Positions 9,043 to 16,251 of a stretch of DNA of 54,286 nt are shown here, one piece after another. Position 1 is the stretch's first letter; the number at the start of each line of letters is the position of its first letter. Both the position numbers and the translations under genes were made by a program. Location: assembly GCA_000263395.1 (NCBI GenBank), contig AJXE01000025.1:1-54286 (forward strand), in the 5' to 3' direction. The notes beneath the pieces were generated by a model. It made no database searches, was not told where the DNA came from, and saw only the letters and a program-made list of their open reading frames with translations. This stretch comes from Stutzerimonas stutzeri TS44 (GTDB lineage Bacteria; Pseudomonadota; Gammaproteobacteria; Pseudomonadales; Pseudomonadaceae).

Positions 9043-9261
9043 ATGAATCGAGCGGATTTCCATGAGCAGAACGCTTCACGCGCCCAGGCCGAAGCACAGC
9101 GGCTGCTCGACCAGCGCGCCACGCTGGGCGCGCGATGGCTCGCCTGGGTCGCGACCGAGCTTTATCGGCTCAGCCCCGCGGAGTACGCCGCGATGGTCCG
9201 CCGCGAGCTCGAGCGACTCAGCCGCGAACGCCAGGATGAATGCGGCCGTCTGTCTCGCTGA
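9043..9261 (+). CDS. Small helical hypothetical protein (72 aa)
   Basis: Unrecognised 72-aa protein, rich in Ala, Arg, Glu and Leu and probably all alpha-helical, with two amphipathic stretches (residues ~8-40 and ~45-66). A strong ribosome binding site, ACAGGAGG, lies six bases before the ATG at 9043. It is divergent from dgt. No Cys, no signal peptide and no transmembrane segment. Confidence 0.6.
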   Translation: MNRADFHEQNASRAQAEAQRLLDQRATLGARWLAWVATELYRLSPAEYAAMVRRELERLSRERQDECGRLSR

Positions 9262-9380
9262 GCAGGCTGCCTGGCGACAGAAGGTCCATACTGCTTGAGC
9301 GGACAGGCGCGGTTCGACCATGCCGACACCCGGTCCGCGGAGTCGATATACCCAGCCACTTACCGTCCGAGGTGAACATC

Positions 9381-9512
9381 ATGAGCAAGGGTATGGATGC
9401 GAAGAAGCAGGCCAAGAAGAAGCCGCTGAAAACCGCCCAGGAAAGACGTCTGGCCAAGCGCGCCAAGAAGAGCGGCGCCACGCTCCTGGGCAGCCACACC
9501 GCGACCCACTAG
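9381..9512 (+). CDS. Tiny lysine-rich basic protein (43 aa)
   Basis: A 43-aa, strongly basic protein: ten Lys and three Arg, in clusters such as AKKQAKKKPLKT and RRLAKRAKK, ending in SGATLLGSHTATH. Its size and composition suggest a nucleic-acid- or ribosome-associated peptide (inference only). The frame runs upstream to 9240, but GAGGTGAACATCATG gives a good ribosome binding site for the ATG at 9381. A GC-rich hairpin follows directly. Confidence 0.6.
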   Translation: MSKGMDAKKQAKKKPLKTAQERRLAKRAKKSGATLLGSHTATH

Positions 9513-9528
9513 GCGGTACCCGCCGATC

Positions 9529-9556
9529 ACGCCCCGCATGCTGCGGGGCGTTTGGC
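9529..9556. terminator. GC-rich hairpin between convergent genes
   Basis: ACGCCCCGC (9529-9537) pairs with GCGGGGCGT (9543-9551). Only a short T run follows on +. It lies between the 43-aa gene and the convergent exporter gene, so terminator function is likely but not certain. Confidence 0.55.
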
Positions 9557-9564
9557 CCCGGCAA

Positions 9565-10461
9565 TCAGCCGTGCGGACGGACCCCGGCCGGGCGCATCCA
9601 CCCGAGCAGCCGCGCGCCGCCTATATTGACCAGCAACCCCAGCATGACCAGCACGGCACCCGCCATCTGCAGCGTATCGAGACGCTCGCCGAGCAGCAGC
9701 ACCGATGACGACAGCCCGACCACCGGCACCAGCAGCGAGAACGGCGCCACCTGGCTCGCCGGATAGCGCGACAGCAGCCGGCTCCACAGGCTGTAGCCGA
9801 GAATGGTCGCGCCGAACGACAGATAGGCCAGCACCAGCAGCGACTTCAGGCCGAAGCCCTGCAGCGCGGTCGCGATGGCCGTCGGCCCCTCGAGCCACCA
9901 CGACAGCGCCAGGAACGGCAACGGCGGCACCAGGCTGCCCCACACTACCAGGCCGACCAGATTCACGTCGCCGATCTTGCGCGTCACGACATTACCCAAC
10001 GCCCACATCGACGCCGCGCCGATGGTCAGCATGAAGCCGGCCAGCGTCATTCCCTGCCCGCTCTGCGCGCCAATCAGCGCCAGCCCGCCGGCTGCGACCA
10101 GCAACCCTAACAGATTGCCGGCACGTACCCGCTCGCCGAGCAGCAGCGCGGCAAAGAACAGCGTGAAGAACGCCTGTGACTGCAGGACCAGCGAAGCCAG
10201 CCCGGCGGGCATGCCCACCTTCATCGCCGAGAACAGGAAGGCGAACTGTCCCAGCGAGATGGTCAGGCCGTAGGCCAGCAGCCAGCGCAGCGGAACCCGC
10301 GGCGGCCTGATGAAGAAAACCGCCGGCAATGCCGCCAGCAGAAAGCGCAACGCCCCGAGCAGCATAGGCGGCACGTCCTGCAGACCGAGCATGATGACGA
10401 CGAAGTTCAGGCCCCAGACCACGATCACGATCAGTGCGAGCAACAGATCTCTCGGCGACAT
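9565..10461 (-). CDS. EamA/DMT-family metabolite exporter
   Basis: A 298-aa inner-membrane protein with two EamA repeats, about ten transmembrane helices in all. The first repeat starts [18 protein letters not shown] and carries [16 protein letters not shown]; the second starts near [21 protein letters not shown] and contains [20 protein letters not shown]. It resembles the E. coli EamA exporter of O-acetylserine and cysteine, but DMT substrates cannot be read from sequence. It is divergent from the YebC-type gene. Confidence 0.87.
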   Translation of the reverse strand: MSPRDLLLALIVIVVWGLNFVVIMLGLQDVPPMLLGALRFLLAALPAVFFIRPPRVPLRWLLAYGLTISLGQFAFLFSAMKVGMPAGLASLVLQSQAFFTLFFAALLLGERVRAGNLLGLLVAAGGLALIGAQSGQGMTLAGFMLTIGAASMWALGNVVTRKIGDVNLVGLVVWGSLVPPLPFLALSWWLEGPTAIATALQGFGLKSLLVLAYLSFGATILGYSLWSRLLSRYPASQVAPFSLLVPVVGLSSSVLLLGERLDTLQMAGAVLVMLGLLVNIGGARLLGWMRPAGVRPHG

Positions 10462-10638
10462 GACACCCCACCCCGCATCGGGTAAAGAATCATTAGAGCC
10501 GCTGCCTGCCAGAGCCTATCCGTACAGTGACCCGGCATTTCGTCGATACAGTTCGCCGCCATTCGCCTGCTTACAGATGCCGCCGGGACGACGACCAGCT
10601 AGAATTCGTGGCTCGATCGACCTCACACGAGACAGGCT

Positions 10639-11337
10639 ATGGGCGCACAGTGGAAAGCGAAACATAAGGAAGCGGCAGCGAACGCCAAAGGGCGGATCTT
10701 CGGCAAGCTGTCGAAGGAAATCATGATTGCCGCCCGCAGCGGCGCTGACCCCGACATGAATCCGCGTCTGCGTCTGGTGGTCGAGCAGGCCAAGAAGGCC
10801 TCCATGCCCAAGGACACTCTGGAGCGCGCCATCAAGAAGGGCGCTGGCCTGAGCGGTGAGGTCGTCCATTACGAGCGCACCCTCTACGAAGGCTTCGCGC
10901 CGCATCAGGTTCCGCTGATCGTCGAGTGCCTGACCGACAATCTCAACCGCACCGTGGCGGAAATCCGCGTGCTGTTCCGCAAGGGTCAGCTGGGGTCCTC
11001 CGGTTCGGTGAGCTGGGATTTCGACCATGTCGGCATGATCGAAGCGGCACCCGAGGGCGATGCCGATCCCGAAATGGCCGCCATCGAGGCTGGCGCCCAG
11101 GATTTCGAAGCGGCGGATGAAGGCGCCACGCTGTTCATCACCGAGCCGACCGACCTGGATGCGGTGTGCAAGGCCCTGCCGGAATTCGGCTTCACCGTGC
11201 AATCGGCGCAACTGGGCTACCGGCCGAAGAATCCGCTGAGCCTGTCGGGAGCCGAACTGGAGGAAGTCGAAGCCTTCCTCGAAGCCATCGACGCGCACGA
11301 CGATGTCCAGCATGTCTACGTCGGCCTGGCCGGCTGA
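10639..11337 (+). CDS. YebC/PmpR-family protein (YeeN-type)
   Basis: A 232-aa member of the YebC/TACO1 family. The N-terminal domain starts [27 protein letters not shown], and the core [23 protein letters not shown] and [17 protein letters not shown] are diagnostic. The family includes DNA-binding regulators (PmpR) and factors that help ribosomes through polyproline stretches. The second ruvC-linked YebC is typically elsewhere, and this one has the YeeN-like start GAQWKAK rather than GHSKWANI. Confidence 0.85.
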   Translation: MGAQWKAKHKEAAANAKGRIFGKLSKEIMIAARSGADPDMNPRLRLVVEQAKKASMPKDTLERAIKKGAGLSGEVVHYERTLYEGFAPHQVPLIVECLTDNLNRTVAEIRVLFRKGQLGSSGSVSWDFDHVGMIEAAPEGDADPEMAAIEAGAQDFEAADEGATLFITEPTDLDAVCKALPEFGFTVQSAQLGYRPKNPLSLSGAELEEVEAFLEAIDAHDDVQHVYVGLAG

Positions 11338-11386
11338 CGTACGACGCATCTACACGCAAAAACAGACTCCAGCGAGCGGATCAGCG

Positions 11387-11728
11387 ATGAGCACGAACAA
11401 GCCAACCACGCCCTACAGTCAACGCGAACAGGGTTATCGGGAAAAGGCGTTGAAGATGTATCCCTGGGTCTGCGGGCGTTGCGCGCGGGAATTTTCCGGC
11501 AAGCGTCTGAGCGAACTGACGGTCCATCACAAGGACCACAACCACGACAACAACCCCGAAGACGGCTCCAACTGGGAACTGCTCTGCCTGTACTGCCACG
11601 ACAACGAGCATTCGCGCTATACGGACAACCAGTACCAAGCCGAAGCCCGCCCCGGCAGCGACCTGGGCCCGAAGGAAACCTTCAAGGCCTTCGCCAACCT
11701 GGCCGATCTGCTCAAGGGCAAGCCATGA
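11387..11728 (+). CDS. YajD-like HNH nuclease family protein
   Basis: A 113-aa protein with one HNH/zinc domain. C29 and C32 (CGRC) and C67 and C70 (CLYC) form a probable Zn site. H47-H48 in TVHHKDHNHDN, N62 in GSNWELL and H71 in CHDNEH supply the HNH metal site. It matches the YajD subgroup of small HNH proteins, whose cellular substrate is not established. It follows the YebC-type gene by 49 bases on the same strand and may be co-transcribed. The ATG at 11387 is chosen because the frame upstream overlaps the previous gene. Confidence 0.8.
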   Translation: MSTNKPTTPYSQREQGYREKALKMYPWVCGRCAREFSGKRLSELTVHHKDHNHDNNPEDGSNWELLCLYCHDNEHSRYTDNQYQAEARPGSDLGPKETFKAFANLADLLKGKP

Positions 11729-11755
11729 CGAAGGGCGGCCAGGCCGCCCGAACCG

Positions 11756-12187
11756 TCACTTGACCAGCAGAACCGGAACGGTCACCTCGTGGATCACCCG
11801 GGTCGCTACCGAGCCCAGCACCAGACCGGTGAAACTGCCCAGCCCGCGCGTCCCCATCACCACGGTATCGCAACCCAGGCGCTTGACCGCATCGTTGATC
11901 TGCTCGGAGATGTTGCCCAGCACCGCATGGGTCTGATGGGTGATTCCGGCAGCCGTCAGCTTCTGCGCAGCCTCGTCGAGCACTTCCTGAGCTTGCGCCA
12001 TCAGGCCGGCGTTGAGATCGTCGATCAGGCTGGCGGTGACGTACTCGCCATAGATGATGGGTTCGTGCTGGACATTCAATACCTGCACCTGCAGCGGCAA
12101 CGACGTATCGCGGACAAAGTCGATCACATACTGCAGAGCGCGCTTGGCGTTTTCCGAACCATCGAATGCAAGCAGAATATTACGCAT
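11756..12187 (-). CDS. Universal stress protein (UspA family)
   Basis: A single-domain Usp of 143 aa. MRNILLAFDGSENAKRAL forms the first strand-loop-helix. The ATP-binding signature G-2x-G-9x-G-S is present as MGTRGLGSFTGLVLGS near residues 111-126, followed by VPVLLV, so this looks like an ATP-binding type. AGGGAGG upstream of the ATG at 12187 is a strong ribosome binding site. It is divergent from a truncated haemoglobin, with an FNR/ANR-like box between them, which fits the anaerobic control known for several Pseudomonas usp genes. Confidence 0.9.
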   Translation of the reverse strand: MRNILLAFDGSENAKRALQYVIDFVRDTSLPLQVQVLNVQHEPIIYGEYVTASLIDDLNAGLMAQAQEVLDEAAQKLTAAGITHQTHAVLGNISEQINDAVKRLGCDTVVMGTRGLGSFTGLVLGSVATRVIHEVTVPVLLVK

Positions 12188-12261
12188 AGGCACCTCCCTT
12201 GTTGAGTGAGGTTGAGCATAGCCCAGCAGCATGACAGCGGCTCGCCGCCATCGAGGCTGTA

Positions 12262-12275
12262 TTGATCTGACGCAA
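12262..12275. promoter_or_regulatory. Candidate ANR/FNR box between usp and haemoglobin genes
   Basis: TTGATCTGACGCAA matches the FNR/ANR consensus TTGAT-N4-ATCAA in one full half-site and three of five bases of the other. Its centre is 49 bp before the haemoglobin ATG and 81 bp before the usp ATG. I could not place a convincing -10 at the ideal distance on either side. Confidence 0.45.
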
Positions 12276-12317
12276 GCGGGCATCATTTCACGCGACCTGC
12301 GCCACGCCGAGATAACC

Positions 12318-12758
12318 ATGACAACCAGCGAAACACTCCCATTCGGCACCGCCGATGCCTCGTTCCAGGCCGCTGGCGGCACCGCCGGCATCGAGCGACT
12401 GGTGGATGACTTCTACCACGCCATGAATCAGCTGCCCCAGGCAGCAGGCATTCGCGCCATGTACCCCGAGGACCTGACACTGCCACGCGAGAAACTGGCC
12501 GCGTTCCTCAGCGGCTGGCTGGGCGGGCCGCGCCACTATGCGCAAAAGTTCGGTGCGATCAGCATTCCGCAGTTCCATACGCGCTGGGAGGTCGGCGACG
12601 CCGAGCGCGACGCCTGGCTCGACTGCATGGCACAGGCCATCGCACGGCAGCCCTATTCCGCCGAATTCGCCGAATACCTGCTCCGGCAGCTGCGCATACC
12701 TGCCCAGCGCATCCGCCAGGCGCAGCCAGCGCATGGCTGCCCAGGCACGAACCAGTAA
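12318..12758 (+). CDS. Group 2 truncated haemoglobin
   Basis: A 146-aa truncated 2/2 globin. LSGWLGGPRHY and ERDAWLDCM are group 2 signatures. H87 in PQFHTRWEV lies nine residues before ERDAW, as the proximal haem-ligand His does in mycobacterial GlbO, and the Trp of ERDAWL corresponds to the conserved G8 Trp. Likely roles are O2/NO binding or peroxide chemistry at low oxygen (family knowledge). The N-terminal AAGGTAGIERLVDDFYHAM gives helices A and B, with Tyr33 a likely distal residue. It is divergent from the universal stress gene. Confidence 0.85.
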   Translation: MTTSETLPFGTADASFQAAGGTAGIERLVDDFYHAMNQLPQAAGIRAMYPEDLTLPREKLAAFLSGWLGGPRHYAQKFGAISIPQFHTRWEVGDAERDAWLDCMAQAIARQPYSAEFAEYLLRQLRIPAQRIRQAQPAHGCPGTNQ

Positions 12759-12869
12759 GCTCGCGGCGCAGCTTCATCGCCCATGACTGGACGCTTGCCA
12801 GCTTCGCCAGGCTTCGATACGGCCGCCTCTAACGCTAGACTGGACGGTCTTGAACACCAGCGGACGGCC

Positions 12870-13700
12870 ATGTCAGCCCTCGAATTCCTGCAGCTCTCTG
12901 CCGCGCAGCAGCCCCTGATCGTGAAGTTCTACCGTGCCCACCACAGCCGCAACCGGGTTCGGCCGCAGGCGCGCTGCTGGGTTGTGCGGCGGCACGGCGA
13001 GATCATTGGCGGCCTGTGCCTGACACCCGTGGCGACCGGCCATTTCCTGACCGGCCTGCTGATCGCCCCCGACGAGCGTAACCAGGGCATCGGCGCGCAC
13101 CTGATGCGACAGGCCCTGGAGGGTATCCAGCAGCCGGTCTGGCTGTTCTGCCAGCCACGCCTGTATGGATTTTATGCACGCCTCGGATTTGCCCTGGCCA
13201 GCACCTTGCCCGAGCCGCTGGTCGACCGGCTGGCACGCTACCAACAAACCAAGACACTGATTGCCCTTCAACGCGATGCCCGGATGACCGCCTTGCCCAG
13301 ACCAACGCTGACGATAGCCATTGCCTGCCTGTTCGCCGAGCCCCGTCGCATCCTTGTCGTGCGCAAGCGCGGCAGCCACTATTTCATGCTGCCCGGTGGC
13401 AAGTCGGAGCCGGGCGAAACGCCCATGCAGACGCTGCGGCGGGAACTGTGGGAAGAGCTGGGATTGCAACTGGAAGAAAGTGCATTCCAGCCGCTGGGAC
13501 ATCACTCGGCACCCGCAGCCAACGAGCCGGGACATTGGGTCGAAGCGCAAGTGTTCCAGGCGAACCTTACCCAGGCCGTACAGGCACAGGCGGAACTGGA
13601 AGAATTGGGCTGGCTGGATTTGCCGCCTGCGCGTACCGAGCACCTGGCACCGCTGCTGCGCGAAAAAATCCTGCCGCTGCTGCTGGAGCGCCTTGCCTAG
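12870..13700 (+). CDS. GNAT acetyltransferase-Nudix hydrolase fusion
   Basis: A 276-aa two-domain protein. Residues ~1-130 are a GNAT domain, with strand GLLIAP and acetyl-CoA loop RNQGIGAHL (70-78). Residues ~143-276 are a Nudix hydrolase with a perfect box at 177-199: G177, E183, R191-E192, E195-E196, G198. The Nudix half begins TIAIACLFAEPRRILVVRKRG, like MutT-related enzymes. The acetyl acceptor and the nucleotide substrate are unknown; a shared pathway for both activities is inference. I chose the ATG at 12870 over the open frame back to 12783. It follows the globin gene by 111 bases. Confidence 0.85.
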   Translation: MSALEFLQLSAAQQPLIVKFYRAHHSRNRVRPQARCWVVRRHGEIIGGLCLTPVATGHFLTGLLIAPDERNQGIGAHLMRQALEGIQQPVWLFCQPRLYGFYARLGFALASTLPEPLVDRLARYQQTKTLIALQRDARMTALPRPTLTIAIACLFAEPRRILVVRKRGSHYFMLPGGKSEPGETPMQTLRRELWEELGLQLEESAFQPLGHHSAPAANEPGHWVEAQVFQANLTQAVQAQAELEELGWLDLPPARTEHLAPLLREKILPLLLERLA

Positions 13701-13797
13701 CGCCTCGCGGCGAGGGATGGGTTCACAGCCGATCTACCGGTACGGACGGCCGAAAGTAACCGCTGCGCCTTTCACCCCGAGAAACTTTTCTACAGGC

Positions 13798-13829
13798 AAA
13801 AAAAGGGGCGGGAGTTTATCCCCGCCCGT
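13798..13829 (-). terminator. Intrinsic terminator of the Rsm RNA
   Basis: On the - strand, GGGCGGGGA pairs with TCCCGCCC around a short AAAC-type loop, followed by CTTTTTTT (A run at 13798-13804 on +). Confidence 0.9.
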
Positions 13830-13934
13830 CTTCTTCCCTGCTCCCTGTATATCCCCTCATCTTCCTGATGAAATCGCCTCCGCGATTGTTCCCTGGCCAT
13901 CATCCCTGTGACCCATGCTTGTCCTTCAGCACGG
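13798..13934 (-). ncRNA. rsmZ: RsmZ-like CsrA/RsmA-sequestering small RNA
   Basis: About 135 nt on the - strand. The deduced RNA has eight GGA motifs before the terminator and one within it, many as CAGGGA or CAGGAA. At least four small hairpins present GGA in the loop: stems 13915-13919/13928-13932, 13895-13899/13909-13913, 13873-13877/13882-13886 (loop GGAG) and 13857-13861/13867-13871 (loop AGGAA). It ends in a GGGCGGGG/CCCGCCC stem followed by seven U. RNAs of this design titrate RsmA/CsrA and are switched on by GacS/GacA. Position directly behind rpoS matches rsmZ of other pseudomonads. The 5' end is estimated from the promoter. Confidence 0.88.
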
Positions 13935-13939
13935 TGGGG

Positions 13940-13967
13940 ATATTAATGACTTTCCGAGCGCCGGCAA
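13940..13967 (-). promoter_or_regulatory. Promoter of the Rsm RNA
   Basis: On the - strand a TAATAT -10 (13945-13940) is preceded by TTGCCG at a 16-base spacing. A start near 13933 would open directly on the first hairpin (5' base at 13932). Confidence 0.7.
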
Positions 13968-14028
13968 CTCACGCAGATTGCATCCCGATCATGGCTTTTA
14001 CGCAGCGGTCTAAAAAATTCTCTTATAA

Positions 14029-14054
14029 ATCAGATAGATGTCGATTTATCTGAT
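14029..14054. promoter_or_regulatory. 8-bp inverted repeat in the rsmZ upstream region
   Basis: ATCAGATA (14029-14036) and TATCTGAT (14047-14054) form an exact inverted repeat with a 10-base spacer, in AT-rich DNA between the GacA-type site and the Rsm promoter. It could bind a regulator; none is identified. Confidence 0.4.
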
Positions 14055-14104
14055 CAACAGGAGGGAAACGCAGCAGCCTGATTGCAGGCTTCTCCTACAT
14101 CGCA

Positions 14105-14122
14105 CGTAAGCAAATGCTTACG
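14105..14122. promoter_or_regulatory. GacA-type upstream activating sequence
   Basis: CGTAAGCAAATGCTTACG fits the GacA site TGTAAG-N6-CTTACA, with arms of eight bases and a two-base centre. Its centre is about 180 bp upstream of the predicted Rsm RNA start, the distance reported for rsmZ genes in other pseudomonads. Confidence 0.87.
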
Positions 14123-14236
14123 TCAGAAAGCGGCATATGGACAATTTTCCGGGACACCGATTAATTCCATCGGCGGATAGCCGTTGCGTCAGGAGCGGGC
14201 GCTCCACGGCGCCATGCCTGCGGAGGGCGCGCAGGC

Positions 14237-14266
14237 CTATCTGCCCGGCAAAGGCCGGGCAGATAG
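14237..14266. terminator. 13-bp perfect hairpin just after rpoS, no T run
   Basis: CTATCTGCCCGGC (14237-14249) and GCCGGGCAGATAG (14254-14266) pair perfectly around AAAG, 11 bases beyond the rpoS stop. No T run follows on either strand, so it may end transcription inefficiently or protect the rpoS mRNA 3' end. Confidence 0.55.
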
Positions 14267-14277
14267 CGAATCAACAC

Positions 14278-15273
14278 TTACTGGAACAGGGCGTCGCTGG
14301 ACAAGCCGTTGCGCTCGAGAATCTCGCGCAGGCGGCGTAGCGCCTCGACCTGGATTTGCCGAACGCGCTCGCGGGTCAGGCCGATCTCCTGCCCCACCTC
14401 CTCCAGCGTGCAGCTTTCATGGCCGCGCAGACCGAAACGACGAACCACCACCTCGCGCTGCTTTTCGGTCAGATCGGAAAGCCACTGATCGATGCTGGCC
14501 GACAGATCGTCATCCAGCAGCAACTCGCAGGGGTCGCTCGGCTTGTCATCCGTCAGGGTGTCGAGCAGGGTCTTGTCGGTATCCGGCCCAAGCGACACGT
14601 CCACCGAGGTGACGCGCTCGTTGAGCCCGAGCATGCGCTTCACCTCCGCCACCGGCTTTTCCAGCAGGTTGGCGATTTCTTCGGGGCTGGGCTCGTGATC
14701 GAGCTTCTGGGTCAGCTCCCGGGCCGCGCGCAGGTAGACGTTGAGCTCCTTGACCACATGGATGGGCAGGCGGATGGTGCGGGTCTGATTCATGATCGCC
14801 CGCTCGATGGTCTGCCGGATCCACCAGGTGGCATAGGTCGAGAAGCGGAAGCCACGCTCGGGATCGAACTTCTCGACCGCGCGGATCAGCCCCAGGTTGC
14901 CCTCCTCGACCAGATCGAGCAGCGACAGGCCGCGGTTGACGTAACGCCGGGCGATCTTGACGACCAGCCGCAGGTTGCTTTCGATCATGCGCTTGCGCCC
15001 CGCCGGATCGCCCTTACGCGCCAGGCGGGCGAAATAGACTTCTTCTTCCGGGGTCAGGAGGGGAGAAAAACCAATTTCGTTGAGATACAACTGCGTGGCG
15101 TCGAGCGCCCGGTTGTAATCGATGAACTTGTGTTGCTTGGTGGCCGCGGGCTTGCCTTTGCCGCTCGCAGGGCTTCGATGCACATCGCCAGTCGCCTCGA
15201 AGTCCAGGGTGGGTTCCATGAGCAGAACCTCATCGTCAACGTCAAACTCCAGCGCTTTTTTTTCGAGTGCCAT
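14278..15273 (-). CDS. rpoS: RNA polymerase sigma factor RpoS
   Basis: Stationary-phase/general stress sigma factor of 331 aa. Region 1.2 is [20 protein letters not shown]; region 2 contains [17 protein letters not shown] and [17 protein letters not shown]; region 4 carries the [24 protein letters not shown]. The acidic N-terminus ([13 protein letters not shown]) is typical of pseudomonads. It lies 97 bases after nlpD on the same strand; in relatives the main rpoS promoter lies inside nlpD (established knowledge). An Rsm RNA gene follows, so two global regulators of stationary phase and secondary metabolism are adjacent. Confidence 0.97.
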   Translation of the reverse strand: MALEKKALEFDVDDEVLLMEPTLDFEATGDVHRSPASGKGKPAATKQHKFIDYNRALDATQLYLNEIGFSPLLTPEEEVYFARLARKGDPAGRKRMIESNLRLVVKIARRYVNRGLSLLDLVEEGNLGLIRAVEKFDPERGFRFSTYATWWIRQTIERAIMNQTRTIRLPIHVVKELNVYLRAARELTQKLDHEPSPEEIANLLEKPVAEVKRMLGLNERVTSVDVSLGPDTDKTLLDTLTDDKPSDPCELLLDDDLSASIDQWLSDLTEKQREVVVRRFGLRGHESCTLEEVGQEIGLTRERVRQIQVEALRRLREILERNGLSSDALFQ

Positions 15274-15370
15274 TTTTATTATCCCGTTCTGAGTTCGACA
15301 ACGGGCTCAGGCGACGCACGATCCTTGGCGAAACCAGAGCCCATCCTACGTGGAACGGGTGGCCTTCAGA

Positions 15371-16222
15371 TCAACGCCTTGGCAGATACTGCATGGGGTC
15401 TACGGGTTTGCCCTGACGGCGGATTTCAAAATGCAGCTTTACGCGGTCGGTCCCCGTCGATCCCATCTCGGCAATGCTCTGCCCAGCCTTGACTTGTTGA
15501 CCCTCCCGAACCAGCAGCCTGCGGTTGTGGCCGTAGGCGCTTACATAGGTATCGTTGTGCTTGATGATCACAAGTTCGCCGTAACCCCGTAAACCACTAC
15601 CGGCGTACACAACAGTCCCATCAGAAGCAGCCAAAACAGGCTGGCCTAATTGCCCAGCGATATCAACGCCTTTATTCAAACTCCCGTTTGAGGAAAAACG
15701 CCCGATGATCTGGCCGTTCGCCGGCCACGCCCAGCCGCTGGCCGAACGCGTCACCGGCGTGACCTTCGTGGCCGGCAACGACTGGGCTGGCGCTTTGCTG
15801 AGCGCTGGCGATGACTGCTGCGGGACCGGGGTCGCGACCATGGCAGGCGGCGCCGTCCGAGTCGTCGGGACAGGCGTTGGCGCGGTGCGGGGTGCCGGGC
15901 GGCTGGCCACGGCATTGCCCGTACCGCGATCGAAGCGGATGCGCTGCCCGGGGTGGATGACATAAGGCGGCCGGATCCCGTTTGCACGGGCCAGCGCGCG
16001 CCAATCCCAACCATAGCGACCGGCAACCGACGACAGCGTGTCGCCACGCCGTACCGTGTGATAGCCGCTGGTAACGGCCGGGCGGCCGTTACGGTCCACC
16101 ACCTGCACGCTTCCCGGCTGGTGTGTCGAGCAGCCGGTCAGCAACCAGCCCGCCAATAGTGCACCAGGCAAGAAACGGAACAAGGGATCGCGAATCAACC
16201 GCTGAATGGCTGTAAGCCTCAA
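15371..16222 (-). CDS. nlpD: Lipoprotein NlpD, amidase activator with LysM and degenerate M23 domains
   Basis: A 283-aa outer-membrane lipoprotein. The lipobox is LLTGC with C31 as the acylated residue. A LysM domain spans ~54-97 (YHTVRRGDTLSSVAGRYG). A Pro/Thr/Ala-rich linker leads to a C-terminal LytM/M23 domain. In that domain the usual HxxxD is NKGVDIAG, and the last metal site reads KLHFE instead of HLHFE, so it is degenerate. This matches NlpD, which activates AmiC-type amidases at division rather than cutting murein itself. It lies between DUF368 and rpoS. Confidence 0.95.
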   Translation of the reverse strand: MRLTAIQRLIRDPLFRFLPGALLAGWLLTGCSTHQPGSVQVVDRNGRPAVTSGYHTVRRGDTLSSVAGRYGWDWRALARANGIRPPYVIHPGQRIRFDRGTGNAVASRPAPRTAPTPVPTTRTAPPAMVATPVPQQSSPALSKAPAQSLPATKVTPVTRSASGWAWPANGQIIGRFSSNGSLNKGVDIAGQLGQPVLAASDGTVVYAGSGLRGYGELVIIKHNDTYVSAYGHNRRLLVREGQQVKAGQSIAEMGSTGTDRVKLHFEIRRQGKPVDPMQYLPRR

Positions 16223-16251
16223 TGCTCGCTCCCTGATGAAGAACTCTCTGT

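Larger units (their letters stand above)
13701..14277. other. 577-base region without a protein gene (rpoS-distal regulatory region)
   Basis: It holds, read on the - strand from rpoS: a 13-bp perfect hairpin, about 115 bases in which I see nothing, a GacA-type palindrome, a small hairpin (AGCCTG/CAGGCT near 14073-14088), an AT-rich part with an 8-bp inverted repeat, a sigma-70-type promoter, and an Rsm-type RNA ending in a strong terminator. No open frame with a credible start is present. fdxA, which follows rpoS and rsmZ in P. aeruginosa, is absent here. Confidence 0.7.

Noticed and set aside
12215..12220. TATGCT as the -10 of the ANR-activated usp promoter
   Set aside because: It lies about 51 bp from the centre of the ANR-like box, not the ~31 bp expected for class II activation, so I did not annotate it.
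14137..14340. Short open frame on + in the rpoS-distal region
   Set aside because: No ribosome binding site, overlaps the rpoS 3' end and the hairpin, and shows no protein-like pattern.
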